A DNA stretch of 64,000 nt, from the IMG/VR virus record IMGVR_UViG_3300043411_000610, positions 26,678-90,677 of that record. One strand, 5' to 3'. The position numbers were made by a program, and so were the translations under genes. Of this stretch, positions 49,539 through 57,412 are shown piece by piece; within the stretch, counting starts at the first letter, position 1, and every line of letters starts with the position of its first letter. This DNA comes from a virus. A model generated the notes under the pieces. That model saw nothing but the letters and a program-made list of their open reading frames with translations, was not told the DNA's origin and did no database searches.

Positions 49539-50495
49539 ATGAAAACAAAAACAAAGGTAAATGACATTGAACTAATGCTAGCCTTGCATGAACAACATCG
49601 CATATTGGACGTGCATAAAAATAAAGTGAAGGCTGAATTGGATTCTGTATTGAATTCTACTGACAAAACTTGCACTACATTGAATACCTTGGTCAACAAT
49701 TATTTGGTTTCTAAGAAAACAGTGGATCAAATGAAATTGAGTTGGAAAAAAATTCCGGCCAAGAGGAAATCTTTGGCGGACATGACTGTTAATGAAGCAC
49801 TTGATATTGGAAAAACGGCTGCACGTATGGGTAGTAATTATTCTGGTGATGTTTCATATCGTTGTAACATTAAAAATGCAGCAGCAACTGCATATACGTT
49901 GACTGATGAAGGCGAACAATATAGCAGATCGTGTAAATACCATAAAACCAATGCATCACATGTGGTTAATCTTGATGTTAATACAATTTCGTATTTGGTC
50001 GAACAACGAAACGTCCGAAGGCTATCAGTCTTGGAAGGACTACATTTGATTTCTCTCAATCCAGATGGATCATGTGTATGGGTAGAATGCAAGGCCAAAC
50101 AAATTGTGGCCGTCAATGGTTGGATTGTATGGAATGATACATTGTGCTATCATTCGACAAAATCGGTTGAAGATGCACAAAAAGGACTTGACAGAAAAAT
50201 CAGGGCGTTTGAAAAAGAAGAAATCGAGAGAAAGAAGCACATTAAAGAATCTCGTCGTGCTCGATTGGTAGCAAAACTTTGTAAGAATGTGACCGCCACT
50301 ATTACCGATGCCAAGTCAATGGGATACTGTGATCCAGGTATTAGAGGTTTTCAACAACGGTTTGGTATTGGTGACAGTGCTACTTTAAATGAATTGCTTA
50401 ATACTAAAGACCCTTATGCGGTTAATCTGGTATTGAAAGTTGCACGAAAAATAAAAAAGACAAAAAAATTGACAACCCAGTCAAATAGAATATAA
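49539..50495 (+). CDS. unknown protein after the retron RT (318 aa)
   Basis: Helical N-terminal ~80 residues, then a strand-rich part with CNIKNAAATAY and SCKYHKT, a NGWIVWNDTLCYHSTKS segment, a charged helix, and a C-terminal ITDAKSMGYCDPGIRGFQQRFG. No domain recognised. Its position beside the retron raises the possibility of an accessory or effector, but it has its own promoter. The stop TAA is inside the TATAAT of the next promoter. Confidence 0.55.
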   Translation: MKTKTKVNDIELMLALHEQHRILDVHKNKVKAELDSVLNSTDKTCTTLNTLVNNYLVSKKTVDQMKLSWKKIPAKRKSLADMTVNEALDIGKTAARMGSNYSGDVSYRCNIKNAAATAYTLTDEGEQYSRSCKYHKTNASHVVNLDVNTISYLVEQRNVRRLSVLEGLHLISLNPDGSCVWVECKAKQIVAVNGWIVWNDTLCYHSTKSVEDAQKGLDRKIRAFEKEEIERKKHIKESRRARLVAKLCKNVTATITDAKSMGYCDPGIRGFQQRFGIGDSATLNELLNTKDPYAVNLVLKVARKIKKTKKLTTQSNRI

Positions 50496-50496
50496 T
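50469..50496 (+). promoter_or_regulatory. leaderless promoter (duplicated copy 2) embedded in a CDS
   Basis: TTGACA (50469-50474), 16-base spacer, TATAAT (50491-50496), 5 bases, ATG 50502. It encodes the end of the upstream protein (LTTQSNRI and the stop). Confidence 0.8.
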
Positions 50497-50501
50497 AATA
50501 T

Positions 50502-50669
50502 ATGAACTCACTTAAAACCGTATTGATGGAACGAGATGATCTAACTGCTGAAGAAGCTGAGAAAACAATTATGGAAATGAAATCCCGTATGTATGAAGGT
50601 GAAAATCCTGAAGAGCTTTTGTTTGACGAAGGACTAGAACCCGATTATATTTTTGACCTACTTGATTAA
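50502..50669 (+). CDS. small acidic protein (55 aa)
   Basis: Acidic and helical (LTAEEAEKTIMEMK, PDYIFDLL). Below the usual length cut-off but with a perfect promoter. Resembles the protein at 50868. Confidence 0.6.
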   Translation: MNSLKTVLMERDDLTAEEAEKTIMEMKSRMYEGENPEELLFDEGLEPDYIFDLLD

Positions 50670-50672
50670 CAG

Positions 50673-50861
50673 ATGAATCATATTATTATTTTAAAACCAT
50701 TGTCAGCACTTTATGATCAACAACCAGTGTTTTGTGAATGTTGTGGGCCAGAAACTTACTGGGAATCACAATATTTTTATACCAATGAAAGTGTGGATGT
50801 CAATAGAATTAATTTAAGTGGATTGACTGAAAATATAGATTTTAAGTATATTGATTTGTGA
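50673..50861 (+). CDS. small unknown protein (62 aa)
   Basis: Contains CECCGPETYW, a potential zinc knuckle. Follows the previous stop by three bases. Confidence 0.5.
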   Translation: MNHIIILKPLSALYDQQPVFCECCGPETYWESQYFYTNESVDVNRINLSGLTENIDFKYIDL

Positions 50862-50867
50862 ACAGAT

Positions 50868-51044
50868 ATGATTATGAACAGTAAAAATACATTTATTGAT
50901 TACCTAAAACATCTTGGTGCAGATCAAGATCAGGCAGAACACACATACAATGTGATTCTTAATCGAATTGCTGATGGTGAAGGTCGAGTAGAAATTCTAC
51001 AAGAATTGGACTTGCCACTTGATCTTATAGAACTTTTGACATGA
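50868..51044 (+). CDS. small acidic protein (58 aa)
   Basis: ATG 50868 to TGA 51042-51044. Same style as 50502-50669 (AEHTYNVILNRIADGEG, LPLDLIELL). Overlaps the next start in ATGA. Confidence 0.55.
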   Translation: MIMNSKNTFIDYLKHLGADQDQAEHTYNVILNRIADGEGRVEILQELDLPLDLIELLT

Positions 51045-51166
51045 ATAAAGCACGATATTACTGGCGTAAAATTTTGAAGTTCTTTGGCTTCTGTATTTGT
51101 GGTGGTTCATTGAATTTTACCAGAAATGGTCAAGGTGTTTGTGTTGAATGTGGAAAAAGAATTTGA
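51041..51166 (+). CDS. mini zinc-ribbon protein (41 aa)
   Basis: Contains CICGGS and CVECGK, four Cys as C-x-C ... C-x2-C. The stop overlaps TTGACA of the next promoter. Confidence 0.55.
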   Translation: MNKARYYWRKILKFFGFCICGGSLNFTRNGQGVCVECGKRI

Positions 51167-51190
51167 CAATAGGTAAACCCGAATTATATT
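51163..51190 (+). promoter_or_regulatory. leaderless promoter
   Basis: TTGACA (51163-51168), 16-base spacer, TATATT (51185-51190), 5 bases, ATG 51196. Confidence 0.75.
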
Positions 51191-51195
51191 AAATC

Positions 51196-51426
51196 ATGAA
51201 AATCAATGCCGAATATGTAAGTGTGTGGGACGGTGGAACAGAGATTAGGTCTTTCTGCCAAGTCGATCCTGTTGAAAAAACGGTTGAGAATATTGATACG
51301 GTTGATGTTGATAATCTTGAATGTTGTGAGCACGAATTTGTTGAATGGTATCAAGATGGGGAATATCATACACTACCAAGGTCAGAATTTATTAACCTTG
51401 ATGAAGGCGAAACTTGGGAAGTATAA
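51196..51426 (+). CDS. acidic unknown protein (76 aa)
   Basis: Acidic, with DVDNLECCEHEFVEWYQDG. Its stop is part of the TATAAT (51423-51428) that appears to drive the next transcript. Confidence 0.55.
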   Translation: MKINAEYVSVWDGGTEIRSFCQVDPVEKTVENIDTVDVDNLECCEHEFVEWYQDGEYHTLPRSEFINLDEGETWEV

Positions 51427-51432
51427 TACTCT

Positions 51433-51505
51433 GGGCTTGATCTAGTATCCAACACCGCGTTTTGCACTCTATACGGCAAATCAGACCAAGGAGCAGCGGA
51501 AGCCC
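51433..51505 (+). ncRNA. structured leader / small RNA (candidate)
   Basis: Begins a few bases after a TATAAT (51423-51428; -35 TTGATG 51399-51404). GGGCTT (51433-51438) pairs with AAGCCC (51500-51505), enclosing a hairpin TTTGC/GCAAA and further GC-rich stretches. It ends 14 bases before ATG 51520, so it is either a leader with a regulatory fold or a small RNA. No known riboswitch recognised. Confidence 0.35.
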
Positions 51506-51519
51506 TAATTTGAAAATAT

Positions 51520-51768
51520 ATGAAAACAACTAAAATTCTTTGTAGTTCAGGTAATATTGTGTTGACTACAGCCGATGATGGGGTTACAACTTCTATCGAA
51601 TCTGACTTGTCAAATCTGATTGAACCCGATGATCCTGATATGGAAATCGCAATTCATGTGATTGAAGCACTAATACTTGCACAATATACGGCGGGTATCA
51701 AAGTAGGATCGCCTGCATATGGTGAAGCCCTTGATATTGCACTTGAATCAATTTCAAACAATATTTGA
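51520..51768 (+). CDS. acidic helical protein (82 aa)
   Basis: N-terminal strand hairpin then acidic helices (LIEPDDPDMEIA). Located after the structured leader. No family recognised. Confidence 0.55.
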   Translation: MKTTKILCSSGNIVLTTADDGVTTSIESDLSNLIEPDDPDMEIAIHVIEALILAQYTAGIKVGSPAYGEALDIALESISNNI

Positions 51769-51912
51769 TTGAGTTCTCATGCAACATCTGGGTATTTTTG
51801 GGATAAGCACGATGAAAATAAAAGACCGTCTGCATATGATTATGGAAAAGTTGAATTTGAATTAAACATTATTACACAAGAATGGAAAAGAGTGGGCAAT
51901 GAAAAAGTATAA
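51769..51912 (+). CDS. small unknown protein (47 aa, TTG start)
   Basis: Begins TTG 51769 directly after the previous stop and reads FWDKHDENKRPSAYDYGKVE, a protein-like sequence. The 3' end overlaps the next gene by 14 bases. Confidence 0.4.
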   Translation: MSSHATSGYFWDKHDENKRPSAYDYGKVEFELNIITQEWKRVGNEKV

Positions 51913-52138
51913 ATTGAAATATTGGTATTTGGCTACTGGAATGGAAGGTATTGCAGATGAATGGCCAGAGAAAATTGTTTTTGCTAATACGAGAGACGAA
52001 GCATTTTATGAATATCATAAATTGAATATTAAGAATTTTGTATCATTCGAGGAATTCATGAAAAAATCTAAACATGAACGGGAATGGGCAACAACATGTG
52101 AAGAACTACCTATAAGAAAATATGTGGAATCTTTATAA
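51899..52138 (+). CDS. unknown protein (79 aa)
   Basis: Basic start (MKKYKLKYWY), many aromatics. No motif. Confidence 0.5.
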   Translation: MKKYKLKYWYLATGMEGIADEWPEKIVFANTRDEAFYEYHKLNIKNFVSFEEFMKKSKHEREWATTCEELPIRKYVESL

Positions 52139-52358
52139 AGTTTCTTTTTGGGATCATGAACAACAAGGCGGTTCTTATACTAAAGGACGACTGACAATCA
52201 CTCCAATTTTAAATGATTGTGCAGGTAATTCAGTTTGTTACAAAGTAAAAGCAAGGACTGAACATGAGGCCATTACCAAAGTTAAAAATCGCAGATTAAA
52301 AGATAAAAACGTAAGATATAATGATTTTCGCTTGCATAAATGTGAAATTGAAGTATAA
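52122..52358 (+). CDS. unknown protein (78 aa)
   Basis: Begins MWNLYKVSFWDHE with basic C-terminus (KVKNRRLKDKNVRY). Overlaps the preceding gene by 17 bases. Confidence 0.5.
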   Translation: MWNLYKVSFWDHEQQGGSYTKGRLTITPILNDCAGNSVCYKVKARTEHEAITKVKNRRLKDKNVRYNDFRLHKCEIEV

Positions 52359-52364
52359 TAAGCC

Positions 52365-52853
52365 ATGAAGAAACTTAATTGGAAACCTGTTATCAGTTCT
52401 TTCCTTCAAACAATGAAGGATAATCAGTATAAATTGCTTAGGGTTTATGATGATGAAACTGGAGTAGAAGAGCCTGATAGTCTTGAACGAGCGGTTGATC
52501 TGATTTGTGCAGTTGAGGAATCAGTAGTAGTTTTTGGCACTAAGGAAAAATCTAGTATTCGTGTTTACATTGTTCTAGGAAATTCACCGTCCGAAATGGT
52601 TTCTGATTATGCTGTTCCGTTTGATGAAGATGCGGCAGACAAATTGCATAAGGTTATGTCAGATTGGTCTGATTCTTGGGAAGGCAAAGAATGTCCTACT
52701 GAAGATGATGATCCACACGAATTACTGAACACCATTGCGGACATTGCATATAATGCACCAGAATTGAACATCAGTAATTATAATCATGATGAAGTGTGGG
52801 CTTTAAATGAAGCAATGATTGAGATTTATAATCTGGTTAAGAAATATCATTGA
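52365..52853 (+). CDS. acidic unknown protein (162 aa)
   Basis: Acidic with a C-terminal part NYNHDEVWALNEAMIEIY. No family recognised. The stop overlaps TTGACA of the next promoter. Confidence 0.55.
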   Translation: MKKLNWKPVISSFLQTMKDNQYKLLRVYDDETGVEEPDSLERAVDLICAVEESVVVFGTKEKSSIRVYIVLGNSPSEMVSDYAVPFDEDAADKLHKVMSDWSDSWEGKECPTEDDDPHELLNTIADIAYNAPELNISNYNHDEVWALNEAMIEIYNLVKKYH

Positions 52854-52883
52854 CAAAATATAAAATTGAACTATTATACAAAT

Positions 52884-53000
52884 ATGATTACAATCCATTC
52901 ACCTAGAACAACGAAACAGAAACATGCACAAATCGAGCGCGGAATCAATCGCTTGAAGAAAGGACTATGTAATGAATCTAATACAACAATTTCTTGGTGA
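52884..53000 (+). CDS. mini-protein, basic (38 aa)
   Basis: ATG 52884 to TGA 52998-53000. Basic, His/Lys/Arg-rich (KQKHAQIERGINRLKKG). Preceded by TTGACA and TATTATAC. Confidence 0.4.
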   Translation: MITIHSPRTTKQKHAQIERGINRLKKGLCNESNTTISW

Positions 53001-53039
53001 ATAAAATTGACGAATCATAAAATTGAAGTAAAATACGAC

Positions 53040-53438
53040 ATGAAGCTACCTCGCCCTATTTTGGATGAATTTCGTCGCCATAATATCAAACTTGTGTATG
53101 GATGTGGAAAAACATCCCATTTTTATATTCGCATTTTTGAAAAAATTCTTGAACCCAAGTTTAGTGGACCAGGAGAAAAGAAATGGATTATACAATTTGC
53201 ATATAAACCAACTTTTGATCGGTGGGCAAATTCTACTAATTTTGAAACCACCATTTCATATTATCCAGAAAAGAATCAAAGATATTCTGTAGGAGACTTG
53301 CAAGACAAACGCAAGAAACAATACATTATTCCTAAACTAGATAAAGAATTGGCATGGTGTCTGAAATGTGCAAAATCGGGAATTTTTGATTTTAATACAT
53401 ATATTGGTGTTATCGAAACTCCGCGCTTTATCTATTGA
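53040..53438 (+). CDS. unknown basic protein (132 aa)
   Basis: ATG 53040 follows TTGACG, 16 bases and TAAAAT. The frame opens earlier at 53007 but that is promoter. Aromatic, basic sequence. No domain recognised. Confidence 0.55.
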   Translation: MKLPRPILDEFRRHNIKLVYGCGKTSHFYIRIFEKILEPKFSGPGEKKWIIQFAYKPTFDRWANSTNFETTISYYPEKNQRYSVGDLQDKRKKQYIIPKLDKELAWCLKCAKSGIFDFNTYIGVIETPRFIY

Positions 53439-53467
53439 CGAAGTATAAAATTGAAGTATATTGAGTC

Positions 53468-54157
53468 ATGTTCAACTACTCACTAACAGTTCAAAGTTCA
53501 AATCAAAAGCTCGGTCTTGATGTTTCAGCCATAACTTCAGACCGCAGGACGTGCCCCAATAGATGTCCTTTGAAAAATAATGGCTGTTATGCCGAATTTG
53601 GTCCGTTGGCGATCCATTTTAGGAAAGTCTCTAGTGGTGAACGGGGTAATGATTGGGATACACTAGTAGATCAGGTTAATGCACTGCCGAAGGGACGTAA
53701 AATCCGGTTTTTTCAAGCAGGCGATTGTCCGTCCAAGAAAGAAAATTCGGAAGATATTGATGGACAAGCAATGTCTAAAATGGCGGATGTGATTAAAAAG
53801 AAAGGTCATATCACATGGGGGTATAGTCATAAAAAATTAACTCCTAAAAATGTAAAAATTCTCAAAGAATCGGCAGCTAAAGGTTTGGTTATTAATGCTA
53901 GTGCAGATTCACTTAAAGAGGCCGACGAATTTGTTGCCAAGGGATTGCCTACGGTCGTGACTGTTCCATCTGATTTCAAGAGCGGAACACTTACGCCAAA
54001 AGGAAACAAGGTTATTATTTGTCCGCAACAAACAAAAGAAAACGTGACGTGCAGTTCTTGCCTACTGTGCCAAAAATCAGGCAGAAGTTGTGTGGTAGGC
54101 TTTATGGTGCATGGAGCTAAGAAAAATAAACTTGACGAACGCCTAAAAGCAGAGTAA
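53468..54157 (+). CDS. cysteine-rich phage protein, DUF7227-like (229 aa)
   Basis: The N-terminal TCPNRCPLKNNGCYAEFGPLAIH is characteristic of a widespread phage family; the C-terminal CSSCLLCQKSGRSCVVG adds four Cys. A metal site is likely. The middle suggests a TIM-barrel-like alternation of strands and helices. Reaction unknown. Confidence 0.6.
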   Translation: MFNYSLTVQSSNQKLGLDVSAITSDRRTCPNRCPLKNNGCYAEFGPLAIHFRKVSSGERGNDWDTLVDQVNALPKGRKIRFFQAGDCPSKKENSEDIDGQAMSKMADVIKKKGHITWGYSHKKLTPKNVKILKESAAKGLVINASADSLKEADEFVAKGLPTVVTVPSDFKSGTLTPKGNKVIICPQQTKENVTCSSCLLCQKSGRSCVVGFMVHGAKKNKLDERLKAE

Positions 54158-54237
54158 TATATTTTATGAACTTAATTAAACCCGAGAAAGAGTTGGATTA
54201 TAATTGACCACGAATAAAAATAGAGTAATATTGTGCC

Positions 54238-54378
54238 GTGGACATAACCTATACAAAAGCGGGTAAAGTCTGGTTTGCAAAAAGAGGTAATCTCAGTGCA
54301 TCTGGTAAAACTAAACCAATAGCTAAACGTGAATTATTGGAAACCGAAATGTTCAGTAGAATTATAAAAAAGAAATAA
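54238..54378 (+). CDS. small basic protein (46 aa, GTG start)
   Basis: GTG 54238 follows TTGACC ... TAATAT at the usual leaderless distance. Lys/Arg-rich. Between 54158 and 54237 is only a 13-codon ORF and the promoter. Confidence 0.45.
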   Translation: MDITYTKAGKVWFAKRGNLSASGKTKPIAKRELLETEMFSRIIKKK

Positions 54379-54379
54379 T

Positions 54380-54529
54380 ATGAAAGACCATAATGAAATT
54401 CTAAAAGAATTATATGTGAAGTTAGCTCTTGAAATGGCCGCATTGGTTCATACCGAATGTTCAAATGTTCCACATGATATTGGTCTGCGACTGATGGATT
54501 TAGTCGTAGAAAAATTTGAACAATATTAA
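54380..54529 (+). CDS. small helical protein (49 aa)
   Basis: ATG 54380 to TAA 54527-54529; helical (ILKELYVKLALEMAALVH). Confidence 0.45.
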   Translation: MKDHNEILKELYVKLALEMAALVHTECSNVPHDIGLRLMDLVVEKFEQY

Positions 54530-54532
54530 TTC

Positions 54533-54736
54533 ATGAACAGAACACAATTACTCAGTTTCTTTGGACACCTGTTATTGTTCGGCACTGTCCTTTTGACCTT
54601 ATCAATGTTTAGTTTGGCATTTGATAATTTGTCTGCTAAAGCATTACCTATTTTTCAGAACTTGATTACTATTGGATTCTTTCTTGTGATTGTGAGTATT
54701 TCTGGAATCTTGGGTATGAATAAATTTGACAAATAA
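54533..54736 (+). CDS. membrane protein with two segments (67 aa)
   Basis: Hydrophobic stretches at about residues 7-28 and 41-60, connected by a short loop. Its end (NKFDK) overlaps TTGACA. Confidence 0.55.
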   Translation: MNRTQLLSFFGHLLLFGTVLLTLSMFSLAFDNLSAKALPIFQNLITIGFFLVIVSISGILGMNKFDK

Positions 54737-54753
54737 CCAATAAACAGTATATT
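54726..54753 (+). promoter_or_regulatory. leaderless promoter embedded in the upstream gene
   Basis: TTGACA (54726-54731), 16-base spacer, TATATT (54748-54753), 5 bases, ATG 54759. The upstream stop (54734-54736) lies in the spacer. Confidence 0.7.
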
Positions 54754-54758
54754 GAGTC

Positions 54759-54962
54759 ATGAAAAATGATATTCTACAATTACAAAAATCTGGTTGGACT
54801 AATTGGAAAATAGTTTTATATTTGAATATTACGAGGGAAAGTTTTTTCAAATTGATGTTGGATATTCATGAAAATGAAATTATATCTGACGATGAATGGA
54901 ATCAACATAACAATACATGGTTCAATGGTCATTCGATGGCAACTCAACAAAACTTTGCATAA
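54759..54962 (+). CDS. small protein, possible HTH (67 aa)
   Basis: Begins DILQLQKSGWTNWKIVLYLNITRESF, which has the pattern of a helix-turn-helix; not certain. Acidic centre. Leaderless. Confidence 0.5.
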   Translation: MKNDILQLQKSGWTNWKIVLYLNITRESFFKLMLDIHENEIISDDEWNQHNNTWFNGHSMATQQNFA

Positions 54963-54963
54963 T

Positions 54964-55329
54964 ATGACAACGACAACACTTCAAAAGCTGGCACTCGCAT
55001 CTTCCTATGATTATCACAACAAGGAACATTTTCGTAAGAAAGCACTGGCATTTCTTCGTAAGGTCGCAAAACTTTTAAATCTATCAAAAGATGAATATCA
55101 AGTGCGGTTCAATGCAGGTGGAATTGCGGTCTGTGGTGATCCTATCTTGCACACAAAGAGGTTCTATGTGGACATGCATCCGTTGTTTGGCAGTTCTAAT
55201 GAATGCGGCTATTGGCGTGAATGTGAGGGAATGACCGATTATACTGGAAAATATAATAGGCAGATTTCTCTTGGATTGACAGCCGAAGATTTTGCGAACG
55301 AAATTAAGAAAGTTTTGACGAAGGAATAA
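54964..55329 (+). CDS. unknown phage protein (121 aa)
   Basis: Starts MTTTTLQKLALASSYDYHN at ATG 54964, directly after the previous stop; the frame upstream to 54868 belongs to the overlapping gene. Contains GGIAVCGDPILHTKRFYVDM. No recognised domain. Confidence 0.55.
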   Translation: MTTTTLQKLALASSYDYHNKEHFRKKALAFLRKVAKLLNLSKDEYQVRFNAGGIAVCGDPILHTKRFYVDMHPLFGSSNECGYWRECEGMTDYTGKYNRQISLGLTAEDFANEIKKVLTKE

Positions 55330-55331
55330 AA

Positions 55332-55553
55332 ATGAAAAATCTTCTATTTGTGCTCATCCTGTTCATACTCTGTTCTTGTATTGTTCCAATCAATACCAAT
55401 CGGGTTCTGTTAATTCATCGGGTTCAGCCGGGTGATACAATGTCCCGAATTTATTATAATTATCGAATTCCACATAACTGTCCATATGCACCATATCGGC
55501 CCGATAATCAAATTTATGTAGGTGAATATATCACTGTTTTTTATCCATTTTAA
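55332..55553 (+). CDS. lipoprotein with a LysM-like domain (73 aa)
   Basis: Signal peptide with lipobox LCSC, then HRVQPGDTMSRIYYNY, the LysM signature of peptidoglycan binding. It would tether to the envelope and bind the wall. Confidence 0.65.
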   Translation: MKNLLFVLILFILCSCIVPINTNRVLLIHRVQPGDTMSRIYYNYRIPHNCPYAPYRPDNQIYVGEYITVFYPF

Positions 55554-55590
55554 ATTTGACGAAATAAAGAAACTGAACTAATATATAATC

Positions 55591-55800
55591 ATGAACATCA
55601 CGATTCCCAGAGAACATGAAAATCCGGCAGATTGTCAGCTAATTCTGGCACTGACTGGACCACAGGCAGAGATTATTAGTAAGTTGCAACGAATCGTAAT
55701 AGACCTACACAATGGGGCGAAACCTAGACAGGGCACCGCTTTGCGCACATATTTGACGGAAACTACAATCACTCCTATTTGGAACGGAACACAATATTAA
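55591..55800 (+). CDS. small unknown protein (69 aa)
   Basis: Begins NITIPREHENPADCQL and is helical after that. Leaderless promoter (TTGACG ... TATATAAT). Confidence 0.55.
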   Translation: MNITIPREHENPADCQLILALTGPQAEIISKLQRIVIDLHNGAKPRQGTALRTYLTETTITPIWNGTQY

Positions 55801-55814
55801 ATTAATACACTATT

Positions 55815-56198
55815 ATGGGAACACGATCAACAACACACGTTTATGACGAAAAAGATCGTCATGTTATTACGCTTTATCGGCAATTCGATGGTTATATCAA
55901 AGGTGGACACGGTGAGGACCTACAGAAATTTCTTAGCGATAGGAAAATTGTAAATGGTTATACAATTGGTGATACCGAAGCAAATAAAGTTAGTAATGGT
56001 ATGAATTGCTTGGCGGCAATGATTGTTTCACATTTTAAGAAAGATATGGGCGGTTTCTATATTACGGCAGAAGATGATACTGAGGAATTTGATTATTACA
56101 TTCGTTATAAAGATGGACGAGTATCACTGACCGTCAAACATAATGGAGATGAGCAAGAACTTCCACTTTATAATGAAAATTCGAAATTCGTTAATTGA
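55815..56198 (+). CDS. phage protein of the MGTRS family (127 aa)
   Basis: Begins MGTRSTTHVYDEKD and continues HVITLYRQFDGYIKGGHG, a small protein family commonly seen in tailed phages. Function unknown. The stop overlaps TTGACA. Confidence 0.65.
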   Translation: MGTRSTTHVYDEKDRHVITLYRQFDGYIKGGHGEDLQKFLSDRKIVNGYTIGDTEANKVSNGMNCLAAMIVSHFKKDMGGFYITAEDDTEEFDYYIRYKDGRVSLTVKHNGDEQELPLYNENSKFVN

Positions 56199-56228
56199 CA
56201 AACAGTTAAACTAAACTAATATATAACT

Positions 56229-56432
56229 ATGATTGCGACATTCTCTGTTTATCAGTTATCAGGTGTTGAACGCATTCGTTCAACAGATTTTTATTCTTAT
56301 AAAGTAGATGGGGATAATGCAGTATTATTTGTCGTCTCTGATTCAGTCGATAATTTCGTGTCAGATTATCCAACACGAAATTATTGGAGAATTATCGGTG
56401 ATTCAGGTCATTTGAAAAACGAAGAAAAATAA
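56229..56432 (+). CDS. small unknown protein (67 aa)
   Basis: Strand-rich, Ser/Asp/Val. Leaderless promoter TTGACA ... TATATAAC before ATG 56229. Confidence 0.5.
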   Translation: MIATFSVYQLSGVERIRSTDFYSYKVDGDNAVLFVVSDSVDNFVSDYPTRNYWRIIGDSGHLKNEEK

Positions 56433-56469
56433 ATTTGACAAAAGAATAAAACCAAACTAATATAACTAT

Positions 56470-56934
56470 ATGCAAACGAAAACACAAATTCTTCAAACTC
56501 TGTTCTCTAAGAAAGGTCAATTTGGCAATGTTCTGATTGAACGACCGATGAAAGTTCGTAAGGGTTATAATGATATTCCTGTAAAAAAGACAAGGATGTC
56601 AGTTCGATGTGGACTTGATTATGATAATATGGCAACGGTAAAGGAAAAGCGGGAAACCGGTGAATTACCTTCACAAAATGCGGGATTGCAGAATGGTATG
56701 GAATGGGTTGCATTTCCATACTTGCTTAAACATAAGGAAAAGAATAAGGAATATCTTCGTCTTTATCCTAATTGGGCGGGAAAAACAGAGACAACTTATT
56801 ATCTTAATGATAAACAAGTTCAGTTGGATGAAATTCGCGAAATGCTACTTGCCAGTGAATTGCCAAAGAAAGACGATTCAACAAAACCAGATTGTATCAG
56901 TGTTTCACTTGACAATGTGCGAGAACTAGTGTAA
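56470..56934 (+). CDS. unknown basic protein (154 aa)
   Basis: Contains RKGYNDIPVKKTRMSVRCGLDY and a Trp-rich centre. No domain. The end (SLDNVRELV) contains the next promoter. Confidence 0.5.
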   Translation: MQTKTQILQTLFSKKGQFGNVLIERPMKVRKGYNDIPVKKTRMSVRCGLDYDNMATVKEKRETGELPSQNAGLQNGMEWVAFPYLLKHKEKNKEYLRLYPNWAGKTETTYYLNDKQVQLDEIREMLLASELPKKDDSTKPDCISVSLDNVRELV

Positions 56935-56943
56935 TATACTCAT

Positions 56944-57138
56944 ATGAAAGATGAGAACAATGCTATTGGATTAGGTTTTATTATTGGATGTGTCGTGACT
57001 CTATGTGCAATACTCGCACTAAAGATCACACCAAAGCATGTTAATGAACGATGGGAAAAAGAATTGATCTCAAAAGGTCTTGGAAAATACGTTATTGACA
57101 CCGAAAAGAATATAAAATTTGAATGGATTGACAAATGA
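56944..57138 (+). CDS. single-pass membrane protein (64 aa)
   Basis: A hydrophobic segment (GLGFIIGCVVTLCAILAL) at the N-terminus then a charged tail. Coupled at the end to 57135. Confidence 0.55.
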   Translation: MKDENNAIGLGFIIGCVVTLCAILALKITPKHVNERWEKELISKGLGKYVIDTEKNIKFEWIDK

Positions 57139-57218
57139 AACTTCCTTCTCAATTTCTAATTAAATCCGATTTGGCTGAAAAGACAGTTGGGAAATTTTGG
57201 ATATTAATTGACATATGA
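57135..57218 (+). CDS. mini-protein (27 aa)
   Basis: ATG 57135 overlaps the preceding stop and the TGA overlaps the next ATG (57215). Short but positioned as a coupled gene. Confidence 0.35.
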   Translation: MKLPSQFLIKSDLAEKTVGKFWILIDI

Positions 57219-57412
57219 TCATTGCACTAACAATCATAATCGGCCTTTTCATTTTCTGGTTTATTGGCCACCTAGAAGACAAATATAATAACTTTTTTTG
57301 GAAAATATTAATTGGATGGCTGTTATGTATTGTTATCAGTGGAATTGTTTCGCTCCTAGCATGTATTGGATGGATTATTCATATCGGTTTAATGCATAAT
57401 GAAAGCATTTAA
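57215..57412 (+). CDS. small hydrophobic membrane protein (65 aa)
   Basis: Two hydrophobic segments (about 2-19 and 28-56). Overlaps the tilS start by 14 bases. Confidence 0.55.
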   Translation: MIIALTIIIGLFIFWFIGHLEDKYNNFFWKILIGWLLCIVISGIVSLLACIGWIIHIGLMHNESI

